Shown: positions 6,599 through 11,800 of the stretch, one piece after another
How positions within the stretch are numbered: the first letter of the stretch is position 1
Layout: every line of letters begins with the position of its first letter
Assembly (NCBI GenBank): GCA_905207425.1
Contig: CAJLLB010000060.1
Location: 1-11,800 of the forward strand
DNA length: 11,800 bases
Direction of reading: 5' to 3'
DNA from: an uncultured Collinsella sp.
Lineage (GTDB): Bacteria; Actinomycetota; Coriobacteriia; Coriobacteriales; Coriobacteriaceae
Program-made: the position numbers and the translations under genes
The notes under the pieces: model-generated
What the model was told of the DNA's origin: nothing
Database searches by the model: none
Seen by the model: only the letters and a program-made list of their open reading frames with translations

Positions 6599-8241
6599 TG
6601 GCTCGGTTGGATAGGGGACCGGTGTCGGGCGCGGCATACGGCCCGGATATGCCGGCGATTGAGGTGCGGAGCCTGAGCTTTGCCTACCCCGATGCGGATG
6701 CTGCGGTGCTCGAGGGACTCGACTGGTCTGTTCCCCAAGGTGCATTTGCGCTGCTTGTCGGCGGTACCGGATCGGGTAAGTCGACGTTGCTGTCGCTACT
6801 CAAGCCCGAGATCGCTCCGGCGGGCGAGCGCACTGGCGAACTGCTCGTGCTGGGCGAGAACGTCGCCGACATGGATGTGCGGGCATCGGCGGAGCGCGTG
6901 GGCTATGTGTTCCAGGATCCCGAGAACCAGATCGTGTGCGAAACCGTGTGGCACGAGATGGCGTTTGGCCTGGAAAACTTGGGGCTAGCGCGTGATGAGA
7001 TGCGCCGTCGCGTAGCTGAGACCAGCTATTTCTTTGGGCTGGAAGATTGGCTTCACCGCGATACTGACACGCTTTCGGGCGGTCGCAAACAGTTGCTGTC
7101 GTTGGCGGCCGTTCTGACGCTGCGCCCGCGCGTGCTGCTGCTCGACGAGCCCACGTCTCAGCTTGATCCGGTTGCGGAGAAGAATTTCCTGCACGCGCTG
7201 TTTCGTGTGAATCGCGAGCTGGGCTGCACGGTTGTTGTGGCGACGCATCAGCCGCGCCCAATGCTCGAATACGCGACGTGTGCGTACCGGATTGAGGACG
7301 GTCGCGTGCGCGAGGTGGCGGATATGGCTTCTTTGGGACGCCGAGAATCGCTGTTTTCCGATGACATGTTGGGGTGGGGTGCCATCCGATGTGCAAATAA
7401 AGGAGTATTCAGCAGGCGTGAGGACAATTTGGGCTCTCTGGAGCCGCCCGGGGACGTATCGAGCGCGAAAAAAAGTTCGGAATTGGACAAATCGTCCGAA
7501 TTTGTGGCGCAAACGTCGCTCGAGAACGGCTCGGAAGCCTTCTCGCGCACGGATGGAAGCAGAATACTCCAAAAAATGCACGGCGGGTCGGCTACCACCC
7601 TGTCGGAAGGCTGGTTTCGCTACGATCGAGCGTCCGGCTGGGTGCTGCGCGGGCTCGATGCTTCGTTTTCGGCTGGCGCGGTGCATGCAATCGTGGGCGG
7701 CAACGGATGCGGTAAGTCGACGATGCTCTCGGTGCTGGCGAAGACCGCCAAGCTGCAGCGCGGCCGCATGGTGCGCGAAGCGGCCTCGGCGGCGCTGCTG
7801 CCACAGAATCCCAAGGCATTGCTGGTTGCCGAGACGGTTCGCGATGAGCTGATGGAATGGGCCTCGACCTGCGGATACGACGAGGCCGCAGCACGGGAGC
7901 AGACAGCGCGCCTGGGTCTGGCGGGCTTGGAGGCGCGTCACCCGTACGATCTTTCGGGCGGTCAGTGCCAGCTGCTTGCGTTGGCAAAGCTGCTGTTGAT
8001 TGGCCCCGAGCTGCTATTGCTCGATGAGCCCACCAAGGGTTTGGACCTGGCCAGCCGCCGCATCATCGCCCGTGCCCTGCGTGACCATGCGAAGGCTGGC
8101 GGCACCGTCATCATGGCTACGCACGATTTGGACTTTGCCGAGCAGGTAGCCGACGACGTCGCCATGATGTTTGACGGCGAGATTGCCTGCGTGGAGCCCC
8201 CGGCCGACTTCTTTGCCGACAACGTGTTCTATAGGGCGTGA
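6598..8241 (+). CDS. ecfA: ECF transporter ATPase, two ABC domains fused (EcfA1-EcfA2 type)
   Basis: ATP hydrolysis subunit of the ECF importer; the two ATPases that are separate genes in Firmicutes are joined in one 547-residue chain. Domain 1 (about 20-250) has Walker A GGTGSGKST (55-63), signature LSGGRKQ (159-165), Walker B LLLDEP with Glu184, and H-loop His217. Domain 2 (about 330-545) has Walker A GGNGCGKST (367-375), signature LSGGQCQ (452-458), Walker B with Glu477, and H-loop His509. Both sites look catalytically complete. The linker (about 260-330) is Ser/Lys/Glu-rich, unconserved in appearance, and richer in A/T than the flanks. It coincides with an imperfect 191-bp palindrome at 7391-7581, suggesting an in-frame repeat insertion. 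The gene begins by a one-base overlap with ecfT and ends 4 bases before ecfS. Confidence 0.93.
   Translation: MARLDRGPVSGAAYGPDMPAIEVRSLSFAYPDADAAVLEGLDWSVPQGAFALLVGGTGSGKSTLLSLLKPEIAPAGERTGELLVLGENVADMDVRASAERVGYVFQDPENQIVCETVWHEMAFGLENLGLARDEMRRRVAETSYFFGLEDWLHRDTDTLSGGRKQLLSLAAVLTLRPRVLLLDEPTSQLDPVAEKNFLHALFRVNRELGCTVVVATHQPRPMLEYATCAYRIEDGRVREVADMASLGRRESLFSDDMLGWGAIRCANKGVFSRREDNLGSLEPPGDVSSAKKSSELDKSSEFVAQTSLENGSEAFSRTDGSRILQKMHGGSATTLSEGWFRYDRASGWVLRGLDASFSAGAVHAIVGGNGCGKSTMLSVLAKTAKLQRGRMVREAASAALLPQNPKALLVAETVRDELMEWASTCGYDEAAAREQTARLGLAGLEARHPYDLSGGQCQLLALAKLLLIGPELLLLDEPTKGLDLASRRIIARALRDHAKAGGTVIMATHDLDFAEQVADDVAMMFDGEIACVEPPADFFADNVFYRA
7391..7581. repeat. Imperfect 191-bp palindrome inside the ATPase linker
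   Basis: Outer arms: GTGCA (7391-7395) and GGAGTATTC (7402-7410) face GAATACTCC (7562-7570) and TGCAC (7577-7581), in register, 16 of 23 aligned positions. Further in, GCGTGAG/CTCGCGC (7416/7542), CGAGCG/CGCTCG (7460/7517) and TTCGGA/TCCGAA (7476/7495) pair, with centres at 7482-7491 close to the overall centre at 7486. The reading frame runs through it as residues ~265-328. It could be a MITE-like insertion or a chance array of short complements; the 9-bp arm with its flanking match is the strongest part. Confidence 0.55.
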
Positions 8242-8245
8242 TGGG

Positions 8246-8959
8246 ATGACGGACTGTCGTTTCTCGCGTTTACTCACAAAACTGGAGATTCCGCTGTTGT
8301 TGGCGGTGCCGGCGGTGATGGCAACGGCGTTGCTGGCGGGCGTTGAGCAGGCGGCGCTCGCCATGCTTGTCGTGGTGGCGCTGGTGCTTGCGCTGTTCTT
8401 TGCAGGCTACGAGGCGTCGCGACCGGGCCTGCGCCAGATTATGCCCACGCTGGTGCTGGCGGCGCTGGCGGCGGCGGGCCGCATCTTGTTCGGCCCCATT
8501 CCCGACTTTAAACCCGTGAGCGCCATCGCCATCATCGCCGGGGCGACGCTCGGGCGTCGCAACGGCTTCATGGTCGGCGCGTTGGCAGCACTGACCAGCA
8601 ATTTCTTTTTTGGGCAGGGCATGTGGACGCCATGGCAGATGTATGCCTGGGGCCTGGTTGGCTATGTTGGCGGTGCGCTGGCGCATGCCGGTGCGTTCGA
8701 CCGTGCGGATGGAACCGTGCGCATGCCGGCGCTGATGGCGTACGGCTTTGCTTCGGGTCTGCTGTACGGCGTGGTGATCAACGCGTACGACATTATCGGT
8801 TTTGTACAACCGCTCACGTGGGCGGGCGTCGTGGCGCGTCTTGCCACGGCAGTGCCGTTCGATATCACACACGGCCTCGCGACCTGCGTGTTCTTGGCCG
8901 CCCTCTACAAGCCTTGGTGTCGACGGATCAACCGCGTTGTCGTGAAATACGGGCTGTAG
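8246..8959 (+). CDS. ECF transporter substrate-binding (S) subunit, substrate unknown
   Basis: A 237-residue integral membrane protein with about six hydrophobic segments (roughly 14-34, 36-54, 66-80, 91-120, 132-150, 162-188 and 196-222, some of them re-entrant or short). The stretch GRILFGPIPDFKPVSAIAII (78-97), followed by GRRNGFMVGA and SNFFFGQGMWTPWQM, is the pattern of ECF S components annotated only as 'ECF transporter S component'. S subunits bind vitamins or other small molecules and dock on EcfT. Which substrate this one binds cannot be read from the sequence. The ATG lies 4 bases after the ATPase stop, with only a short GGG as ribosome binding site, consistent with translational coupling. 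It is the last gene of the operon; a terminator follows within about 100 bases. Confidence 0.88.
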   Translation: MTDCRFSRLLTKLEIPLLLAVPAVMATALLAGVEQAALAMLVVVALVLALFFAGYEASRPGLRQIMPTLVLAALAAAGRILFGPIPDFKPVSAIAIIAGATLGRRNGFMVGALAALTSNFFFGQGMWTPWQMYAWGLVGYVGGALAHAGAFDRADGTVRMPALMAYGFASGLLYGVVINAYDIIGFVQPLTWAGVVARLATAVPFDITHGLATCVFLAALYKPWCRRINRVVVKYGL

Positions 8960-8999
8960 GGCTGGTTGCGCCGGGGCGTGAATCAATACTTCCGAAGTA

Positions 9000-9165
9000 C
9001 CATTTCAAAACTATGCCGGTTTACGGGGCTAGATTAGCGTAGGCCGACCATACCGGCTTTTTTCAAAATAGAGCAAGCCGTTTACCTGAGGTTTTATTAT
9101 TTCGGAATTGCGTATGGTTGGGGGTTCGCGATTCAGCCCCGTAAACCGGCATAGTTTTGGAATGG
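9000..9165. repeat. 166-bp unit with 31-bp inverted terminal repeats
   Basis: The left arm 9000-9030 and right arm 9135-9165 are inverted copies with a single mismatch; 9006-9030 and 9135-9159 match perfectly over 25 bases, containing CTATGCCGGTTTACGGGG. The 104-bp centre is not coding and holds the terminator-like hairpin at 9041-9063. The right half contains a short AT-rich stretch (9084-9102). No transposase or clear target duplication. MITE-like by architecture; it could also fold as one long hairpin in RNA. Confidence 0.8.
9041..9063 (+). terminator. Probable intrinsic terminator of the ECF operon
   Basis: AGGCCG (9041-9046) pairs with CGGCTT (9054-9059; one G-U) around a 7-base loop, within and followed by a run of six T (9058-9063). 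It is about 80 bases past the ecfS stop. The stem is short, so efficiency is uncertain, and it competes with the long inverted repeat that surrounds it. Confidence 0.55.
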
Positions 9166-9180
9166 CCGGCTGATATGACG

Positions 9181-9253
9181 GGCATCGTGGCCCTCAGAGA
9201 GCCAAATCGATCCGTTTTCCTCCGTCTCCAGACGTCCCCGGGGAATCAGTTGG
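9181..9253 (+). repeat. Direct repeat, copy 1 (partner 9428-9494)
   Basis: The core, 9209-9231, matches 9458-9480 at 21 of 23 positions (it contains TTTTCCTCCGTC). Weaker similarity extends upstream through a CCCTC...GAG hairpin-like motif and downstream to AATCAGTTGG / GATCAATTGG. The two copies bracket the inverted-repeat unit at 9262-9421. Confidence 0.65.
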
Positions 9254-9261
9254 CGGCGCTT

Positions 9262-9421
9262 GCCACGAAACTGGCCCATCTACTACGTTTAGCTTGATAC
9301 CCCCGACCATGACCGCGTTTTATGAAAAACCGCAGGCTTTCTACCTGCGGTTTTCTTTTTGCGTTGTTCGCTGTGGTTGAGGGTAGTGGCTTAAACGTAG
9401 TAGATGGGTCAGTTCCGTGGC
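9262..9421. repeat. 160-bp unit with 30-bp inverted terminal repeats around a terminator
   Basis: The left arm 9262-9291 and right arm 9392-9421 are inverted copies with two mismatches (they contain CCCATCTACTACGTTTA). At its centre is a strong bidirectional terminator (9325-9360). It is not coding. It sits 8 bases from direct-repeat copy 1 and 6 bases from copy 2. MITE-like architecture, no transposase. Confidence 0.8.
9325..9360. terminator. Strong bidirectional intrinsic terminator
   Basis: AAAACCGCAGG (9326-9336) and CCTGCGGTTTT (9344-9354) form a perfect 11-bp stem with a 7-base loop. The plus strand continues with C and five T. The minus strand has a run of five T (complement of 9325-9329). 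Convergent genes ecfS (plus) and xth (minus) flank it, so it can stop both. Confidence 0.88.
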
Positions 9422-9427
9422 GGGAGG

Positions 9428-9494
9428 GCCGCGTGGGTTCCCTCGCGAGGTGAAAATGATCCCTTTTCCTCCGTCCCCAGGGGATCAATTGGGG
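9428..9494 (+). repeat. Direct repeat, copy 2, with hairpin just after the xth stop
   Basis: Copy of 9181-9253. In this copy TGATCCC (9457-9463) pairs with GGGATCA (9481-9487). Read leftward, the hairpin begins 7 bases after the xth stop and is followed by TTTTC, so it may act as a terminator for xth ahead of the stronger one at 9325-9360. Confidence 0.6.
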
Positions 9495-10313
9495 CTAGAG
9501 TTCTAGCGTGAGGGTGACGGGGCAGTGGTCGCTGCCAAAGATGTCGCCGCGGATGCCGGTGTCGCGTACGTTGTCGGCGATTGCGTCGCTCACCAGGAAA
9601 TAATCGATGCGCCAGCCGGCGTTGTTCTTGCGAGCATTAAAGCGGTAGCTCCACCAGCTGTAGACGCCCTCGACGTCGGGGTTTGCCGCGCGCCAGGTAT
9701 CGGTGAAGCCGGCGTTGAGCAGCTCGGTAAACTTGCCGCGTTCTTCGTCCGAAAAGCCCGCGTTGCCGCGGTTGGACTTGGGGTTCTTAAGGTCGATCTC
9801 CTCGTGCGCCACGTTAAAGTCGCCGCAAGTTACGACGGGCTTGCCGCTCTCGCGCTCAAGCGCGCTCAAAAAGCCGCGATAGGCATCGTCCCAGGCCATG
9901 CGCACATCGATGCGCGCGAGTTCGTTTTGCGCGTTGGGCGTATAGACGTCAACAAACCAAAACTTGTCGAACTCGAGCGCGCAGACGCGGCCCTCGGTCG
10001 CGGCTTGGGCAACGAGCTCGGCAGCCTCGCCTTCGCCGGCGTAGGACAGCAGCGCAGCGGCGTGCAGCACGCGTAGCGGTTCCTGGCGGCTAAAGACCGC
10101 GGTGCCCGAATAGCCTTTACGCTCGGCGTAGCTCCAGGTTTGGTGATAGCCGGGCAGGTCAATATCGACCTGGCCTTCTTGCAGCTTGGTCTCTTGCAGC
10201 GCCAGGATATCGACGTCGAGTTCTTGCGCGATCTGGATAAAGCTCGGGTCCTTTTTTAGCACGGCGCGCAGGCCGTTGACGTTCCACGAGGCGAAAGTGT
10301 AAGTCTGAGGCAT
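9495..10313 (-). CDS. xth: Exodeoxyribonuclease III / ExoA-type AP endonuclease
   Basis: Enzyme of the exonuclease-endonuclease-phosphatase fold that cuts DNA at abasic sites and trims 3' blocked ends in base excision repair. The 272-residue product has all hallmarks: WNVNGLRA (10-17), LQETK with Glu41, VYTPN (123-127), CGDFNVAHEEIDLKNPK (163-179) with Asp165 and Asn167, YSWWSYRFNARKNNAGWRID (218-237) with Asp237, and the terminal GSDHCPV (260-266) with catalytic His263. The sequence is closer to the Bacillus ExoA subgroup than to E. coli XthA. The stretch 85-107 (Ala/Glu-rich) appears about a dozen residues longer than in typical members, probably a surface loop. The ATG at 10313 has AAAGGA at good spacing. 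Divergent from the sirtuin gene across 114 bp; only a weak -10 (TAATCT on the minus strand, 10344-10349) is visible. Confidence 0.95.
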   Translation of the reverse strand: MPQTYTFASWNVNGLRAVLKKDPSFIQIAQELDVDILALQETKLQEGQVDIDLPGYHQTWSYAERKGYSGTAVFSRQEPLRVLHAAALLSYAGEGEAAELVAQAATEGRVCALEFDKFWFVDVYTPNAQNELARIDVRMAWDDAYRGFLSALERESGKPVVTCGDFNVAHEEIDLKNPKSNRGNAGFSDEERGKFTELLNAGFTDTWRAANPDVEGVYSWWSYRFNARKNNAGWRIDYFLVSDAIADNVRDTGIRGDIFGSDHCPVTLTLEL

Positions 10314-10427
10314 GGTGTCCTTTCGACGGGGTTGGCAGGCTTAAGATTAGCGCAACGGGGGCGGGGTGGGCTCCGTGGGCGACGGCGCAATCGCGGCCGC
10401 CCCGACCAACATGGACGGAGGACAAAC

Positions 10428-11180
10428 ATGACGCAAGCGATAACAGATCCCAGGCAGGCCTCCGCCGCGCTGGCGGAGCTGTTCAATACCCACGAGCGCG
10501 TGGTGTTCTTTGGCGGCGCTGGTGTTTCCACGGCAAGCGGCATTCCCGATTTTCGCAGCGTGGACGGCCTGTATCACCAGCAGTTTGCCTATCCGCCCGA
10601 GACCATGCTGTCGCATAGCTTTTACGAGGCGCATCCGGCCGAGTTCTTCGACTTTTACCGCACCAAGATGATCGCGCTTAACGCTAAGCCCAACCGCTGC
10701 CACACCAAGCTGGCCGAGCTGGAGCGCGCCGGCAAGCTCGACGCCGTGGTGACGCAAAACATCGACGGCCTGCATCAGATGGCCGGCTCACAGCGCGTGT
10801 TCGAGCTGCACGGATCGGTCCATCGCAACATTTGCCAGTCGTGCGGCGCGGTCTATAGCGCCGAGTGGATTTGCTCGCGCGAGCACGAGGATGCCGCGGG
10901 CGTGCCTGCGTGCCCCGCGTGCGGCGGCCGCATCAAGCCCGATGTAGTGCTCTACGAAGAGCCGCTCGACGAGCATGTGTTGACCGGTGCCGTTGCCGCC
11001 ATCGCCGCCGCCGATGCCCTCATTGTGGGCGGGACCTCGCTCGTGGTGTATCCGGCGGCAGGCCTTACGCGATACTTTACCGGCGATACGCTGGCCATAT
11101 GCAACCTTGCTCCCACCGATCAGGATGCAAATGCCGACCTGCTGATTTCTTGCGACATCGCGGCCGCGTTTGCGTTCTAG
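10428..11180 (+). CDS. cobB: NAD-dependent protein deacylase, Sir2 family (class III)
   Basis: Sirtuins remove acyl groups from lysines using NAD+, regulating metabolic enzymes such as acetyl-CoA synthetase. The 250-residue product has the NAD-binding GAGVSTASGIPDFRS (30-44), TQNIDGLH (109-116) with Asn111 and Asp113, the catalytic His128 in ELHGSV, and a structural zinc site formed by Cys136/Cys139 and Cys162/Cys165. GGTSLVVYPAAGL (201-213) completes the NAD pocket. Length is typical. The frame is open upstream to 10332, but the ATG at 10428 follows GGAGG by six bases and no conserved sequence precedes it. Residues Tyr66 and Arg78 lie where desuccinylases carry a Tyr/Arg pair (here FYEAHP...FYRTK), so acyl preference cannot be settled by eye. 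folP follows in the same direction after 95 bp. Confidence 0.94.
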   Translation: MTQAITDPRQASAALAELFNTHERVVFFGGAGVSTASGIPDFRSVDGLYHQQFAYPPETMLSHSFYEAHPAEFFDFYRTKMIALNAKPNRCHTKLAELERAGKLDAVVTQNIDGLHQMAGSQRVFELHGSVHRNICQSCGAVYSAEWICSREHEDAAGVPACPACGGRIKPDVVLYEEPLDEHVLTGAVAAIAAADALIVGGTSLVVYPAAGLTRYFTGDTLAICNLAPTDQDANADLLISCDIAAAFAF

Positions 11181-11194
11181 CCCGCGTGCGCGGA

Positions 11195-11200
11195 TACAAT
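11195..11200 (+). promoter_or_regulatory. Candidate -10 box of the folP promoter
   Basis: TACAAT 15 bases after the sirtuin stop and 75 bases before the folP start. The nearest -35-like hexamer (TTGCGT, 11170-11175) is 19 bases away, longer than ideal. The transcript would begin just before the hairpin at 11226-11253. Confidence 0.4.
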
Positions 11201-11225
11201 AGAAAGACTGAGTGCAAAGCGACCC

Positions 11226-11253
11226 CGCCGCCAGCTCCCCAGACTCGGCGGCG
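11226..11253 (+). promoter_or_regulatory. Hairpin in the folP leader
   Basis: CGCCGCC (11226-11232) pairs perfectly with GGCGGCG (11247-11253); a run of four T follows at 11260-11263, directly before the AGGAGG ribosome site. It could be a weak terminator of the sirtuin transcript or an attenuator-like leader hairpin; the U-tract is short. Confidence 0.45.
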
Positions 11254-11275
11254 TGGGCATTTTAGGAGGATGTTC

Positions 11276-11800
11276 ATGGCGAACGACAGCAAGACATGGC
11301 GGTGCGGAAAGTACGAGCTCAGCTTTGACCGTCCGCGCATCATGGGCGTCCTCAACGTGACGCCCGATTCGTTTAGCGATGGCGGGGAGCACTTCGATCC
11401 GGATGCCGCCATCGAGTACGGCCTGGCGATGCTCGACGCCGGTGCCGACATCATCGACGTGGGCGGCGAGTCCACGCGCCCCGGCTTTACCCCGGTCAAC
11501 CCCGACGAGGAGGCTCGCCGCGTGCTGCCCGTGGTGCGCGCGCTGGCCAAGGAGGGCGCCATCGTCTCGATCGACACGCGTCATGTGGCGGTTGCCAAGG
11601 CGGCCGTGCGCTGCGGCGCCTCGATCGTCAACGACGTGACCGGCTTCACCGATCCCAAGATGGTCGAGTTTGTTAAGACGAGCACCTGCGGCATCATCGT
11701 GATGCATGCCGGCGAGGTCGCCGCACCCGCCCGCACGCACGCGACGGTGCAGCTCGATACCTCGGCTGCGGCGTTTGTTGCCGAGAAGGCACGCGAAGCG
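11276..11800 (+). CDS. folP: Dihydropteroate synthase (partial, runs off the window end)
   Basis: DHPS condenses 6-hydroxymethyl-dihydropterin pyrophosphate with p-aminobenzoate in folate synthesis and is the sulfonamide target. The visible 175 residues are the N-terminal part of the TIM barrel: MGVLNVTPDSFSDGG (23-37), DVGGESTRPG (60-69), SIDTRH (98-103) and NDVTGF, all diagnostic. The chosen ATG lies six bases after AGGAGG; an in-frame ATG two codons earlier overlaps the ribosome site and is unlikely. The frame stays open to the last base, so the C-terminal half, including the final RxH phosphate-binding motif, lies outside. Whether other folate genes follow cannot be seen. Confidence 0.95.
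   Translation, partial: MANDSKTWRCGKYELSFDRPRIMGVLNVTPDSFSDGGEHFDPDAAIEYGLAMLDAGADIIDVGGESTRPGFTPVNPDEEARRVLPVVRALAKEGAIVSIDTRHVAVAKAAVRCGASIVNDVTGFTDPKMVEFVKTSTCGIIVMHAGEVAAPARTHATVQLDTSAAAFVAEKAREA

Noticed and set aside
6985..7941. 318-codon open frame on the minus strand opposite ecfA
   Set aside because: Overlaps both ABC domains of a complete ATPase gene; Arg/Gln-rich composition with no motif.
8960..9494. CRISPR array
   Set aside because: Repeats are abundant, but they are inverted or two-copy and of several families, without regular direct repeats and spacers or cas genes.

Overview
The window is high-GC bacterial chromosome and looks like a gut actinobacterium of the Coriobacteriia, most likely Collinsella or a close relative. 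This is an inference from three things: GC-rich codon use in the core genes, the style of the proteins (a glmU/prs/pth cluster, a fused two-ATPase ECF transporter subunit, and a coriobacterial-type nuclease-like protein), and the many short inverted-repeat elements between genes. No rRNA, tRNA, CRISPR array or transposase gene was found.

Left part (1-5513), transcribed leftward: glmU (UDP-GlcNAc synthesis), prs (PRPP synthesis) and pth (peptidyl-tRNA hydrolase). The order glmU-prs-pth is an old bacterial arrangement (in Bacillus subtilis gcaD-prs-ctc-pth-mfd). Here it is broken between prs and pth by about 1.9 kb of lower-GC DNA. That DNA holds one gene for a putative PD-(D/E)XK-like protein, flanked on each side by a ~203-bp element. 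The two elements share the same terminal inverted repeats but have unlike interiors. glmU and prs each end in a clear intrinsic terminator. Left of pth are a pair of inverted hairpin repeats, a very strong palindrome, and a possible leftward promoter with a structured leader for a gene beyond the window edge.

Middle part (5705-8959), transcribed rightward: a compact ECF vitamin/metabolite transporter operon, ecfT - ecfA (two ATPase domains fused) - ecfS. Overlap or spacing of a few bases suggests translational coupling. The substrate is not evident. The linker of the fused ATPase coincides with a 191-bp imperfect palindrome that looks like an in-frame repeat insertion.

8960-9494 has no gene but is dense in repeats: a 166-bp unit with 31-bp inverted ends, a 160-bp unit with 30-bp inverted ends around a bidirectional terminator, and two direct copies of a ~70-bp motif bracketing the second unit.

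Right part (9495-11800): an exonuclease III/ExoA-type DNA repair enzyme (leftward), then a class III (Sir2) deacylase and folP (dihydropteroate synthase, cut by the window end), both rightward.

The core genes are ordinary. The notable feature is the non-coding DNA: six units of about 160-205 bp bounded by inverted repeats in 11.8 kb, five between genes and one apparently inside a reading frame.
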